From: AL-N1 sp039178835
GTDB taxonomy: Bacteria > Chloroflexota > Chloroflexia > Chloroflexales > Roseiflexaceae
NCBI GenBank assembly: GCA_039178835.1
Contig: JBCDFA010000003.1
Coordinates: 21,008 to 85,007 of the forward strand
Reading direction: 5' to 3'
Length of the DNA: 64,000 bases
Positions within the stretch are counted from its first letter, which is position 1, and each line of letters begins with the position of its first letter. Shown here piece after piece: positions 45,182 to 54,023 of this stretch. Both the position numbers and the translations under genes were made by a program. The notes below the pieces were generated by a model, which saw only the letters and a list, made by a program, of their open reading frames with translations, was not told the origin of the DNA and searched no databases.

Positions 45182-45248
45182 ACCTCGCTATGCCACTCAA
45201 ATTGCAATTGTAAACAGTATTCAAAAATGAGAAAAAAGCAGGTTACAT

Positions 45249-48200
45249 ATGACCAGTAAAACCACTTCTTCTTTTGAAAAAGCACTTGCTGAACGCTTAC
45301 GTTCACCACGCGCCAATACTATTCGTACACGTGCCGATTGGGAGGCGCAACGTCAGGCATTTCTGGACAACCCTGGAGCCTTTCAGGGGGCCATTGGGCG
45401 TTCAGCCATCCATTGGTACGACCGCACGCTTGATGCGTGGATTACCTGGGATGAAAAACAACAACGTTGGACGGGCTTGCACGCCAAAACAGGTGCCGAA
45501 GTCAAGGTTACCTACAATGCTAATCATTCCCCATGGGAACGTGCACTCAATGATGATGAAGCACCATTCTACCGCTGGTTCGAGGGTGGTCTGACCAACG
45601 CCTGTTTTAACGAGGTAGATCGCCATGTGCTGATGGGCTATGGTGACGAAGCGGCTTTCTACTTCGAGGGTGACCGCTGGGACTCTTCGCTCAACGAGGG
45701 GCGTGGTGGTCCACTGGTGAGCTATCCGGTGACACGTAAGCGCCTGTTGCTCGAAGTCGTGAAAGCGGCGCAGGTTCTAAACAATCTGGGTCTTAAACGC
45801 GGCGACCGTATCGCATTGAACATGCCCAGCATTGTTGAGCAAATCTATTACACCGAAGCTGCCAAGCGTTTGGGTATTATTTATACGCCCGTCTTTGGTG
45901 GGTTTAGCGATAAAACGCTGAGTGACCGTATCCACAATGCTGGTGCACGTGTCGTCATTACCAGTGATGGTGGTTACCGGAATGCTCAGATTGTGACATA
46001 TAAAGAGGTGTACACCGACCAGGCACTCGACAAGTTTATTCCGGTCAAAGTCGCGCTAGAGATGGTTCGTACAGCACTCCAGGGCGATGGAACCACGCTT
46101 ATTGATTCGCAATCCGCTGAGCAGATTGTTACAGAGGTCGATAGCGCTATCAAAGGCGAAGTTACGATTGAGCGAAGTGATGTGATGCGGGGCGTTGGGC
46201 GTGCGCTCGATCAGCTTGGTAATCTTGATGCGGCCACGCAATCGCGTGTTCGTACTGCTATCGCTCAGGCTTTGGTTGCTGCCCCACCACGCGTTGATAA
46301 TGTCATTGTGGTGCGCCACACAGGCCACGACATTTTGTGGCGGCCCGAACGCGATGTGTGGAGTCATGATCTCCTTGAGACGGCGATGCAAGGTATTCTG
46401 GAGCAGGCGCGAGGGGTAGGGGTACAGGTGCAAACTGAGCAGGAATTACTCAATCTCCCAACTGCTGACTTTATCAAAGCACTGTACGCTTCAAGTCCGG
46501 CTGAACCACTTGATGCTGACTTTCCAATGTTTATCATCTATACCAGCGGTAGTACCGGCAAACCCAAGGGTGTGGTGCATGTCCATGGTGGCTACACGGC
46601 TGGCCTGACGCATACCATGAGTGTGAGCTTTGATGCCGAACCAGGCGATGTGGTGTATGTGATTGCTGACCCAGGCTGGATCACTGGCCAGAGTTATATG
46701 CTTACGGCCACACTCAGCAGTCGCTGCACAGGCGTTATTGCAGAGGGCGCGCCGGTCTTCCCTAGTTCTGGTCGTTTTGCGAGCATCATCGAGCGTTATG
46801 GCGTCAATATCTTCAAAGCGGGTGTGACATTTCTTAAGAGTGTAATGACCGACTCGCAGAATGTAGCCGATGTGCGCCAGTACGACATGAGCACACTGCG
46901 TGTATGTACCTTCTGCGCAGAGCCCGTCAGCCCAGCGGTTCAGCAGTTTGGCATGGATGTCATGTCGCCACAGTATATCAATTCCTATTGGGCCACTGAG
47001 CATGGTGGGATTGTTTGGACGCATTTCTTTGGCAACGATGACTTCCCGCTACGTGCCGATGCCCGTACCTATCCATTGCCCTGGATTGTTGGTGATGTGT
47101 GGACCAACGACGGCGCAACTGACGCAGATCAGTCCAGCAATAACTACCGTGTGGCTGATTATGAGGAAAAAGGTGAGATCGTTATCACCACGCCCTACCC
47201 ATACCTGGCACGCACGATCTGGGGCGACACTGAGAACTTCAAGATGACCCAGTATGGCGTGGCACCAGAGTGGCGTGGCGACTATGATCGCTTTGAGCAG
47301 ACGTATTGGCGCAAGGGACCGGATAATCAGTGGGCCTACATCCAGGGCGATTTTGCGATGAAGTACGAGGAAGGGAGCTTTTCACTCCACGGACGTAGCG
47401 ACGATGTGATCAATGTGAGTGGCCACCGTATGGGGACGGAGGAGATCGAAGGAGCGATTCTGCGCGACAAGCAGCAGAATGCTGACTCACCAGTGGGCAA
47501 CTGTATTGTGGTCGGTGCGCCACACCGTGAGAAGGGCCTGACGCCGGTCGCGTTCATTCTCACTCCGGCTGGCCGCAAGCTGTCGATTGAGGACCGCCGC
47601 CGCCTGAGCGAACTGGTGCGTGCAGAGAAGGGGGTCGTCGCGGTTCCTGAAGATTATATCGAGGTCAGTGCTTTCCCTGAAACGCGTAGTGGTAAGTACA
47701 TGCGGCGCTTTCTCCGCAGTATGATGCTTGGCGAAGAACTCGGTGACACGACGACCCTGCGAAACCCAGAGATACTCGATGAGGTTGGCCGTAAGATCGA
47801 GGACTGGAAGCGACTCCAGACCATGGCTGCCGAGCAGAAAATCTTCGAGCGCTATCGCTACTTCCTGATTGAGTACCATCCTATTCATGCCAAGCGCACA
47901 CAAAATTACGACAAAATGGCAGTCGTTACAATCACTAATCCGCCTGTCAACGCCTTGAATGAGCGTTCGCTCGATGAACTCAATACAATCGTCGACCACC
48001 TGACGCGACGTGATGAAGTGAAGGCCATCATCTTCACTGGTCAGGGGACCAAGAGTTTTGTGGCTGGTGCCGATATCCGCCAGTTGTTGGAGGAAACACA
48101 CTCGGCCGAAGATGCGATTGCACTCCCGAATAATGCGCATCCGGCTTTCCGCAAGATTGAGCGGATGAATAAGCCCTGTATTGCGGCTATCAATGGTGTC

Positions 48201-50831
48201 GCACTGGGTGGTGGTCTCGAATTTGCCCTTGCCTGTCATTATCGTATCGCCGATACACACGCCGAATTTGGCCAGCCCGAGATTAACCTGCGGTTGTTGC
48301 CGGGATACGGTGGTACGCAACGTTTACCACGTCTGCTTCAGGCCAATGGCGGCACCGATGGCTTATTGACGGCTATCGAACTTATCCTTGGTGGGCGCAA
48401 CATCTCTGCAACTGAAGCCAATGACATTGGCTTGGTTGATATCGTTGCACAGGCCAACCAAGATGCGCTCTCGCTAGCGACTGCGTATGTGCGTGAATAT
48501 GGTAAGGAGCTTATGGGGAGCACACAGATACCCAATGGTTCATCTAGTCCTGCTTCAATACTAGCCATCGCTTTTGAGCGGCGCAAGGCACGTACCGCTG
48601 CATGGGAAACCCCCTCACAGCAGTTTGTGACTGAGGAATTCGAGCCGTTGTTGCGTCATCCGCGTATCGAGCGTATTGTGAAACAGGCGCATGGTGCTGG
48701 CCGTGCCAGAGCAGTGGAGCGCTCCATCGAAGCCATGCGCTTTGGTCTCCTCAACGGGTTGGTAAAGGGACTTAGCCGTGAGGCGCATCTATTCGCCGAG
48801 GCGGTGGTTGATCCCGAAGGCGGTAAACGAGGTATTCAGGAATTCCTCGACAAGCACAGTGCGCCCCTCCCAACACGGCGCACATTGCTCGGGACTCATG
48901 ATGAGCAACAATTGCTCGAAGATGGCGACCTGTTGCCTATCGGCGCACCTGTCTTCCCTGGTATTACACCCATTCCAAGATGGCAATATGCCCAGGCTAT
49001 TGTACGTGATGACGAGACTGGGGCATACATGCATGGTGATCCGCTCGATACTGAACATCAGATCATCATCCCTGTCGAAGACCCGACCCCCAATCAGGCA
49101 TTACTTTATGTGCTGGCTAGCGAAGTCAACTTCAATGACATTTGGGCTATTACCGGTATTCCGGTGTCGCAGTTTGATGAGCACGACCGTGACTGGCATG
49201 TTAGCGGGAGTGGCGGCATTGGCTTGATTGTTGCGCTGGGCGAGGAGGCACGTCTACAGGGCCGCCTTAAGGTCGGCAATTTGGTCACGATCTACAGTGG
49301 CCAGAGCGATCTCTTGTCGCCGATGCAGGGTCTCGATCCAATGTTTGCTAACTTCGGTATTCAGGGCTACAACACGCCAGATGGCTCCCATCAACAGTTC
49401 ATGCTGGCGCAGGCACCGCAGTGTATGCCATTGCCACCCGACCTGTCGCTTGAATCAGCTGGAAGCTATATTCTGAATTTAGGAACCATTTATCGCGCAC
49501 TGTTTACAATCCTGCAAATCCAACCCGGACGTACGATCTTTATTGAAGGTGCAGCAACAGGCACGGGGCTTGATGCGGTCCACTCCTCGACGCGTAATGG
49601 GCTGCGTGCAATGGGTATGGTGAGTAGTCCGGCACGGGCGGAGACCATTCGCCAAGCCGGTGCACAGGGGAGCCTCAACCGGAAAGACCCACGCTACAAG
49701 GACTGCTTTACACGGGTGCCGGAAGACCCGACGCAGTGGCGGGCATGGGAACGGGCCGGGCATGCGTTGCTCGACGACTTCCGTGCTCAGAACGATGGAC
49801 ATCTGGCTGACTACGCGGTCTCACACGCAGGTGAGCAAGCCTTCCCTCGCACATTCCAAATGCTGGGTGAGCCACATAATGGCCATATTCCAACACTAAC
49901 ATTCTACGGGGCGAGTAGTGGATATCACTTCACGTTCCTTGGTAAGCCAGGTGCCGCCGACCCGGTTGAAATGCTTCAGCGTGTCGATCTTCGTGCCGGT
50001 GAAGCGGTCTTGATGTATTATGGTGTTGACGCCAAAGGTATAAAACCAGGTCAGGCAGGTGCTACACAGGCAGACCATTTGGTCGATCAGGTTGGTTTGG
50101 AAGCCATTGAGGCAACCCGCGTCAAAGGTGCACGTATTGTGGTCGTCACCTACACTGATGCTCAGCGTGAGTTTGTGCTTAGCCTTGGGTTTGGTGCATC
50201 ACTCAGGGGTGTAGTCAGTATAGAAACGCTCAAGCGACGTTATGGCGATGAGTTCGACTGGCCCGAAACCATGCCGGAGTTGCCCGAGGCTCGTGCTGAT
50301 TTGCAAGGCTTCAAGGATGCGATACGCGACTTCAATGACCTGACCTTCAAGCCTATCGGTGGAGCGGTCGGATCGTTATTGCGGAGTGCCGAGAACCCGC
50401 GTGGGTATCCTGATCTGATCATTGAGCGCGCTGGACACGATACCCTTGCCGCAAGCTCGATGTTGGTCAAGCCCTACACCGGGCGGATCGTGTACTACGA
50501 AAACATGGATAACCAGCGCTATTCGTTCTTTGCACCACAGATCTGGATGCGTCAACGGCGCATTTACATGCCAACAGCCAATATTTGGGGAACACACCTC
50601 TGTAATGCTCACGAGATTCTGCGGCTGAACGACGAAATCAGTGCAGGTCTCCTTAGCATCACCGAGCCAGAGCTGGTTGAGTGGGGCGAATTGGCACGGG
50701 CGCACCAGGAGATGTGGGACAACCGCCACGCTGGTGCAACGTACATCGCCAATCATGCCTTGCCACGCGCAGGTTTGAAGACGAAGGACGATCTCTACGC
50801 AGCCTGGGAAGAAATGACCAACGCGACGTAA
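45249..50831 (+). CDS. pcs: Trifunctional propionyl-CoA synthase
   Basis: PCS turns 3-hydroxypropionate, ATP, CoA and NADPH into propionyl-CoA within one chain. The 1860-residue protein has the three expected domains. The first is an acyl-CoA synthetase (about 1-865) with YTSGSTGKPKGVVHVHGG near residue 430, GRSDDVINVSGHRMGTEEIE near 715 and the SGKYMRR catalytic Lys near 815. The second is an enoyl-CoA hydratase (about 880-1180) with SFVAGADIRQ near 935 and GVALGGGLEFALACHYR near 985. The third is an MDR-type enoyl-CoA reductase (about 1250-1860) with EVNFNDIWAITG near 1290. The length is close to the C. aurantiacus enzyme (1822). It ends the accD-accA-mcr-pcs cluster and is followed by a strong terminator. 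Confidence 0.96.
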   Translation: MTSKTTSSFEKALAERLRSPRANTIRTRADWEAQRQAFLDNPGAFQGAIGRSAIHWYDRTLDAWITWDEKQQRWTGLHAKTGAEVKVTYNANHSPWERALNDDEAPFYRWFEGGLTNACFNEVDRHVLMGYGDEAAFYFEGDRWDSSLNEGRGGPLVSYPVTRKRLLLEVVKAAQVLNNLGLKRGDRIALNMPSIVEQIYYTEAAKRLGIIYTPVFGGFSDKTLSDRIHNAGARVVITSDGGYRNAQIVTYKEVYTDQALDKFIPVKVALEMVRTALQGDGTTLIDSQSAEQIVTEVDSAIKGEVTIERSDVMRGVGRALDQLGNLDAATQSRVRTAIAQALVAAPPRVDNVIVVRHTGHDILWRPERDVWSHDLLETAMQGILEQARGVGVQVQTEQELLNLPTADFIKALYASSPAEPLDADFPMFIIYTSGSTGKPKGVVHVHGGYTAGLTHTMSVSFDAEPGDVVYVIADPGWITGQSYMLTATLSSRCTGVIAEGAPVFPSSGRFASIIERYGVNIFKAGVTFLKSVMTDSQNVADVRQYDMSTLRVCTFCAEPVSPAVQQFGMDVMSPQYINSYWATEHGGIVWTHFFGNDDFPLRADARTYPLPWIVGDVWTNDGATDADQSSNNYRVADYEEKGEIVITTPYPYLARTIWGDTENFKMTQYGVAPEWRGDYDRFEQTYWRKGPDNQWAYIQGDFAMKYEEGSFSLHGRSDDVINVSGHRMGTEEIEGAILRDKQQNADSPVGNCIVVGAPHREKGLTPVAFILTPAGRKLSIEDRRRLSELVRAEKGVVAVPEDYIEVSAFPETRSGKYMRRFLRSMMLGEELGDTTTLRNPEILDEVGRKIEDWKRLQTMAAEQKIFERYRYFLIEYHPIHAKRTQNYDKMAVVTITNPPVNALNERSLDELNTIVDHLTRRDEVKAIIFTGQGTKSFVAGADIRQLLEETHSAEDAIALPNNAHPAFRKIERMNKPCIAAINGVALGGGLEFALACHYRIADTHAEFGQPEINLRLLPGYGGTQRLPRLLQANGGTDGLLTAIELILGGRNISATEANDIGLVDIVAQANQDALSLATAYVREYGKELMGSTQIPNGSSSPASILAIAFERRKARTAAWETPSQQFVTEEFEPLLRHPRIERIVKQAHGAGRARAVERSIEAMRFGLLNGLVKGLSREAHLFAEAVVDPEGGKRGIQEFLDKHSAPLPTRRTLLGTHDEQQLLEDGDLLPIGAPVFPGITPIPRWQYAQAIVRDDETGAYMHGDPLDTEHQIIIPVEDPTPNQALLYVLASEVNFNDIWAITGIPVSQFDEHDRDWHVSGSGGIGLIVALGEEARLQGRLKVGNLVTIYSGQSDLLSPMQGLDPMFANFGIQGYNTPDGSHQQFMLAQAPQCMPLPPDLSLESAGSYILNLGTIYRALFTILQIQPGRTIFIEGAATGTGLDAVHSSTRNGLRAMGMVSSPARAETIRQAGAQGSLNRKDPRYKDCFTRVPEDPTQWRAWERAGHALLDDFRAQNDGHLADYAVSHAGEQAFPRTFQMLGEPHNGHIPTLTFYGASSGYHFTFLGKPGAADPVEMLQRVDLRAGEAVLMYYGVDAKGIKPGQAGATQADHLVDQVGLEAIEATRVKGARIVVVTYTDAQREFVLSLGFGASLRGVVSIETLKRRYGDEFDWPETMPELPEARADLQGFKDAIRDFNDLTFKPIGGAVGSLLRSAENPRGYPDLIIERAGHDTLAASSMLVKPYTGRIVYYENMDNQRYSFFAPQIWMRQRRIYMPTANIWGTHLCNAHEILRLNDEISAGLLSITEPELVEWGELARAHQEMWDNRHAGATYIANHALPRAGLKTKDDLYAAWEEMTNAT

Positions 50832-50862
50832 CCCACTACGTTCCAACAAGATGAGAGCACAC

Positions 50863-50899
50863 GCGTCCGAGGGTTTAAACCTCGGACGCTTCTTTGTTT
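50863..50899 (+). terminator. Terminator after pcs
   Basis: GCGTCCGAGG (50863-50872) pairs perfectly with CCTCGGACGC (50880-50889) around GTTTAAA, followed by a T-rich tail (50890-50899). It is a good intrinsic terminator 31 nt after the pcs stop. Confidence 0.85.
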
Positions 50900-50916
50900 G
50901 TATGGGGTTCAAGCTC

Positions 50917-50936
50917 CACGGGGCTAAAGCCCCGTG
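50917..50936. repeat. REP-like palindrome
   Basis: CACGGGGC and GCCCCGTG are perfect 8-bp arms around TAAA, 27 nt after the pcs terminator hairpin. GC-rich arms with a short A/T core like this occur as dispersed extragenic palindromes in many genomes. Confidence 0.6.
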
Positions 50937-51211
50937 CTATAGGAAGATTATTTTTTTACGCGACGTGGAAGCTCACACCACAATTGTTTATCTGCTCACT
51001 TCCTCTCTAACATTCTACGATTATATCTGCATCATTTTTGCTTCATTGTTATTTCATTTCTTTACGTCTATTTAACTGAATATGCGTTAAAAAACGTGCT
51101 TTTCTTTCAAAATATGATGTCTACATCAAAAATGGCTTGCTCATGCAAAATTTTGCGATTTATTGCGTTTATGTATGTAGAGAATTTATTTTATGTGAAA
51201 GGAAAGGAATC
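50937..51211. other. AT-rich intergenic region before the thioredoxin-like gene
   Basis: Together with the two palindromes, the gap from pcs to the next start is about 380 bp. This part is A+T-rich, unlike pcs, and carries no gene I can support. It should contain the promoter of the gene at 51212, but no clear -35/-10 pair was found. Confidence 0.5.
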
Positions 51212-51832
51212 ATGGAACGCTACTTAGTGTTCGACGCAGGATGTTCTGTTTGTAGCCGACTCGCCAGACAGGTGCAATCGGTCGTTGGGGAGCAAATTAC
51301 GATTGTGAGTATTCACGATGATGCAGCCAAGACGTTACTTGATCGGGCGTATCCTCGAGGATGGGACCACGCACCCTACTTCGTCTTCGTGAATGATGAA
51401 GGGGTGCAGGCATGGCGCGGTATTCATGCTGCCCTCCGTCTGGGTTTGCTGATTGGGCCTCGTTCGGCATGGCAGGTGTGGCAGTTGATGCATCACGAGG
51501 GGACTCACACACAGTTGGCGCACAAGCTCCTTCCACCTAGCAGCCCCTCCCGACGGCGGTTGCTCAAACTAGGTGCTGTGCTGGCAGGAACCGGACTCCT
51601 GAGTAGTCAAAACACCCGAGCAGCGTTAGCTGGAGTTGGGTGTGAGGAGGTTAATTGTTATGAGGTTGGCTCTATGACGACCTGTAGAACGAGTTGCGGA
51701 TCTTGTCCAAGACCTTTGCATTGCAATCCAAATAGTTCTGATAAAGAGACGTACAATGATTGTTACGACAGTTCTGATGGAGGATTTTGCTACACAAGAA
51801 CAGAACTAAACTGTAATGCTGGAGGATGTTAG
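51212..51832 (+). CDS. Thioredoxin-fold (DCC-type) protein with internal twin-arginine-like segment and Cys-rich tail
   Basis: The start was set at the ATG at 51212 after an AAAGGAAAGGA site. The 206-residue protein has three parts. Residues 1-100 resemble DCC/DUF393 thiol-disulfide proteins, with CSVC at 11-14. Residues 113-130 read SRRRLLKLGAVLAGTGLL, like a Tat signal but placed inside the chain. The tail (144-206) holds ten cysteines in 63 residues (144, 149, 158, 162, 165, 171, 184, 193, 201, 206), as in a small disulfide-rich secreted domain. A possible reading is a cytoplasmic redox domain tethered to an exported disulfide-rich peptide. The tail faintly recalls the methylamine dehydrogenase light chain. 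Function unknown. Confidence 0.7.
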   Translation: MERYLVFDAGCSVCSRLARQVQSVVGEQITIVSIHDDAAKTLLDRAYPRGWDHAPYFVFVNDEGVQAWRGIHAALRLGLLIGPRSAWQVWQLMHHEGTHTQLAHKLLPPSSPSRRRLLKLGAVLAGTGLLSSQNTRAALAGVGCEEVNCYEVGSMTTCRTSCGSCPRPLHCNPNSSDKETYNDCYDSSDGGFCYTRTELNCNAGGC

Positions 51833-51883
51833 GAACAGTAGTATAAGATATTGGTTGAATTGTATAGAAGGAGAATATACGTT

Positions 51884-52405
51884 ATGACCACTATAAATCT
51901 CGGCAGTGTCAAGGTTGTTCAAAGCTCAACCAGTGGAGTTCAATCTCGGTCAGGTAATGAAGGTACCGTCTACGAGTCACGTCCTATGTCTCATTCGGAG
52001 TTGCGGCAATTATCCGAGCCTACCTTGCTCCAACCTGCTCAACTCCAATCATCCGATATGAAGCTGGCTCGTGTGCTAAAGATTGCGTCATCGTCCGATG
52101 ATGTTCTTGGCACTATTGTCCACTACAAAGGTACTAATGGACGTTGGTTTATTATCAAGCAGTTCTATGATAAACCAGAAACAAGAGAAGTTCCATTTGC
52201 ATTTGAATCAGCCACCATAGGAGGACGCCCAGCAGCCTTTTATACATTTACAGTACTTGCGGAGAATCAACCGGGTGGTATGATCGATTTACAGGTCTTC
52301 TTGTGGGAGCATGGACCATTTCTTCTGGAAATGCAAGGCGCACTGCTCTCACGCAATGAATTGATCGCTATTGGTAGCTCATTGATTGGCAAAGCAGTAG
52401 CGTAA
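51884..52405 (+). CDS. Hypothetical protein with DUF4367-like C-terminal domain
   Basis: The start is the ATG at 51884 (MTTINLGSVKVVQSS) after an AGAAGGAG site. The 173-residue protein has no signal peptide. Its second half (about residues 65-170: LGTIVHYKGTNGRWFIIKQF, then IGGRPAAFYTF, then FLLEMQGALLSRNELIAIGSSLI) follows the pattern of DUF4367. In that pattern a Gly-Arg-Pro-Ala turn and a closing helix used for a small beta-sheet domain are typical. The same domain ends the anti-sigma protein encoded convergently at 52489-53433. It lies 51 nt after the thioredoxin-like gene and is probably co-transcribed with it. Confidence 0.62.
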   Translation: MTTINLGSVKVVQSSTSGVQSRSGNEGTVYESRPMSHSELRQLSEPTLLQPAQLQSSDMKLARVLKIASSSDDVLGTIVHYKGTNGRWFIIKQFYDKPETREVPFAFESATIGGRPAAFYTFTVLAENQPGGMIDLQVFLWEHGPFLLEMQGALLSRNELIAIGSSLIGKAVA

Positions 52406-52436
52406 CATCTTGAACGCTAAACGATAATCAATCTGG

Positions 52437-52476
52437 AAAAGCTGGCTAGAAATTAAGTAAGATCTGGCCAGCTTTT
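52437..52476. terminator. Bidirectional terminator between convergent operons
   Basis: AAAAGCTGGC (52437-52446) pairs perfectly with GCCAGCTTTT (52467-52476), a 10-bp stem with a 20-nt loop. It has A-rich and T-rich flanks, suitable for terminating both the plus-strand pair and the sigma/anti-sigma operon. Confidence 0.8.
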
Positions 52477-52488
52477 TCTTCTGTTAGG

Positions 52489-53433
52489 TCATTCGAACAT
52501 CGACTCAGCGATTCTAATCATCTCTTCTTGAGGTATAGATCCTTTTGATTGGATACGTACAATAACATCACCGTTTTCGAAAACCAACTGACTACCAGTG
52601 TCTTCCTCCCATACAGGTGTATCACTACCATCAATATAAACCCATCCTCCTCTGGTAAAAATGGCAGGTCTTCCGTTTACTTCAACCTGTTCTACTGATC
52701 CACTACCTACAAAGGGATGTTGAACACCACTTGCACGTTGCTGTGCTATGTAAACACACTCGTAGTGTAAATAGACTGCTCGTACCTCAGAAATAACTGT
52801 AGTTTCTTGCCAATCGCATCCATCTGGTACGTATTGTGGTGTAAGGATGGGAAAGCCAAATGTTTGCTCAATCTGCTCAATTTCTTTCTCATTGAGTGAA
52901 GATGTTGTTGGTGTTGGCGCCATAGTTGCTGCTATGGCTGTTTGAGGTGCTTCACCCGGTTGATGTGTTTCTCCCACTATTGGAAGTTGATCAACCTCCT
53001 GTGGTACAAAGTAACGCAAAATTGTCTGGCCGAGCACAGGCAACACCACCAGTGCCAGTATGATCGCCAGCATCACCTGAATCAAGCGTACCTGCGAGGA
53101 GCGGCGTACCGGCTGCGTTCGTACCCCACCGGCTATCCATTGGCGTAATACTTGTCTCCACGACGGGCGTATTCCTTTCTGCTCAACATCTACTACTGGT
53201 GTTGCAGTCGCTGGTTGTGCATACCCGGCTACTGCTGCACTTAGTAATTGTGCCTCCAGATTGCGGGCAAACTCGGGATCGGGTTGGATATTCGCAGCAA
53301 GCGACACAAGGTCTGCAGCACACGCCGCATCTGCGGGATCAACATTGTCGGGTGGTGGCGTGGGTTCGCCTTCCATATACGCCGACAAAAACTGATCGAG
53401 ATTTGCTGCCGCCAATCGTTCGTTGGGCCTCAT
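52489..53433 (-). CDS. Anti-sigma factor-like membrane protein with DUF4367 domain
   Basis: The 314-residue protein has a short cytoplasmic N-terminal part (residues 1-115, starting with a helix like LDQFLSAYMEG, as in small anti-sigma domains). One membrane helix follows at about 122-145, then an extracytoplasmic linker, and finally a DUF4367 domain (about 195-312, with NGRPAIFTRGG and a closing MIRIAESMF helix). Its start overlaps the stop of the ECF sigma gene by 4 bp (ATGA), the usual sigma/anti-sigma coupling. It probably holds the sigma factor at the membrane and senses an envelope signal. A zinc-binding HxxxCxxC motif is absent, so it is not a ZAS-type anti-sigma factor. Confidence 0.85.
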   Translation of the reverse strand: MRPNERLAAANLDQFLSAYMEGEPTPPPDNVDPADAACAADLVSLAANIQPDPEFARNLEAQLLSAAVAGYAQPATATPVVDVEQKGIRPSWRQVLRQWIAGGVRTQPVRRSSQVRLIQVMLAIILALVVLPVLGQTILRYFVPQEVDQLPIVGETHQPGEAPQTAIAATMAPTPTTSSLNEKEIEQIEQTFGFPILTPQYVPDGCDWQETTVISEVRAVYLHYECVYIAQQRASGVQHPFVGSGSVEQVEVNGRPAIFTRGGWVYIDGSDTPVWEEDTGSQLVFENGDVIVRIQSKGSIPQEEMIRIAESMFE

Positions 53434-54023
53434 CCTTCCACCTCCAGACTGAACGATATGCGGTCACGGACATCGCGCACCGCACGGTGGAGCAACATCC
53501 GGACAGCCGTTTCACTTCTATTCATCATATGACCAATCTCAGCTACACTAAGTCCGGCAAAGATACGTAGCGCAAGTGCCTCGGCACGTTCAGGGGCAAT
53601 CGATTTCAATGCCTGTGTCACTTGCTCAATCTGTAGTTGATGACCGACAACCTCCTCCGGCGAGGGATGTGTAGATGCCAGTTGCATCGCAGTGTCCAGT
53701 GGAACGGTTTTGCGCTCACGGCGAAAATGGTCGATGGCTTTCCGTCGGGCAATGGTCAGCAACCATGCCGAGAAATGACCTTCTCGCCGATAGCTTGCAA
53801 TGTTTTCCAGCGCCGATAGAAATGTACGGGCCGTTAGATCCTGTGCATCGTGAACATTCCCGACCCATATCATCAGGTAGCGGTAGACGCGATCCAGATG
53901 GCGGCGGTAGAGTTCCGCAAACGCCATGGGATCGTGCCGCGCCATTTCGGCCAACACATCGTCATCAACCGGATAATCGGCTGACTCTTGGTTGTCGGTA
54001 TCGTCAGTTGAAGGATGGTCCAT
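53430..54023 (-). CDS. ECF-type RNA polymerase sigma factor
   Basis: The 197-residue protein has both DNA- and polymerase-binding regions of extracytoplasmic function sigma factors. Region 2 covers about residues 27-95 (DPMAFAELYRRHLDRVYRYL, DAQDLTARTFLSALE, FSAWLLTIARRKAIDHFRR). Region 4 covers about 125-185 (APERAEALALRIFAGLSVAEI, with the helix-turn-helix MMNRSETAVRMLLHRAV). An acidic N-terminal tail of 25 residues precedes region 2. It is translationally coupled to the anti-sigma gene. Its promoter could include TGTTATAAA on the minus strand near 54077-54085; no autoregulatory ECF-type motif was identified. Confidence 0.93.
   Translation of the reverse strand: MDHPSTDDTDNQESADYPVDDDVLAEMARHDPMAFAELYRRHLDRVYRYLMIWVGNVHDAQDLTARTFLSALENIASYRREGHFSAWLLTIARRKAIDHFRRERKTVPLDTAMQLASTHPSPEEVVGHQLQIEQVTQALKSIAPERAEALALRIFAGLSVAEIGHMMNRSETAVRMLLHRAVRDVRDRISFSLEVEG

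Noticed and set aside
47487..48320. Open frame of 277 codons on the minus strand within pcs
   Set aside because: Opposite the enoyl-CoA hydratase part of pcs; no family motif.
51137..51211. Longer N-terminus for the Cys-rich thioredoxin-like protein
   Set aside because: The upstream in-frame ATG has no ribosome site and would place a Cys-rich, unlike segment before the strand YLVFDAG; the ATG at 51212 has a strong site.
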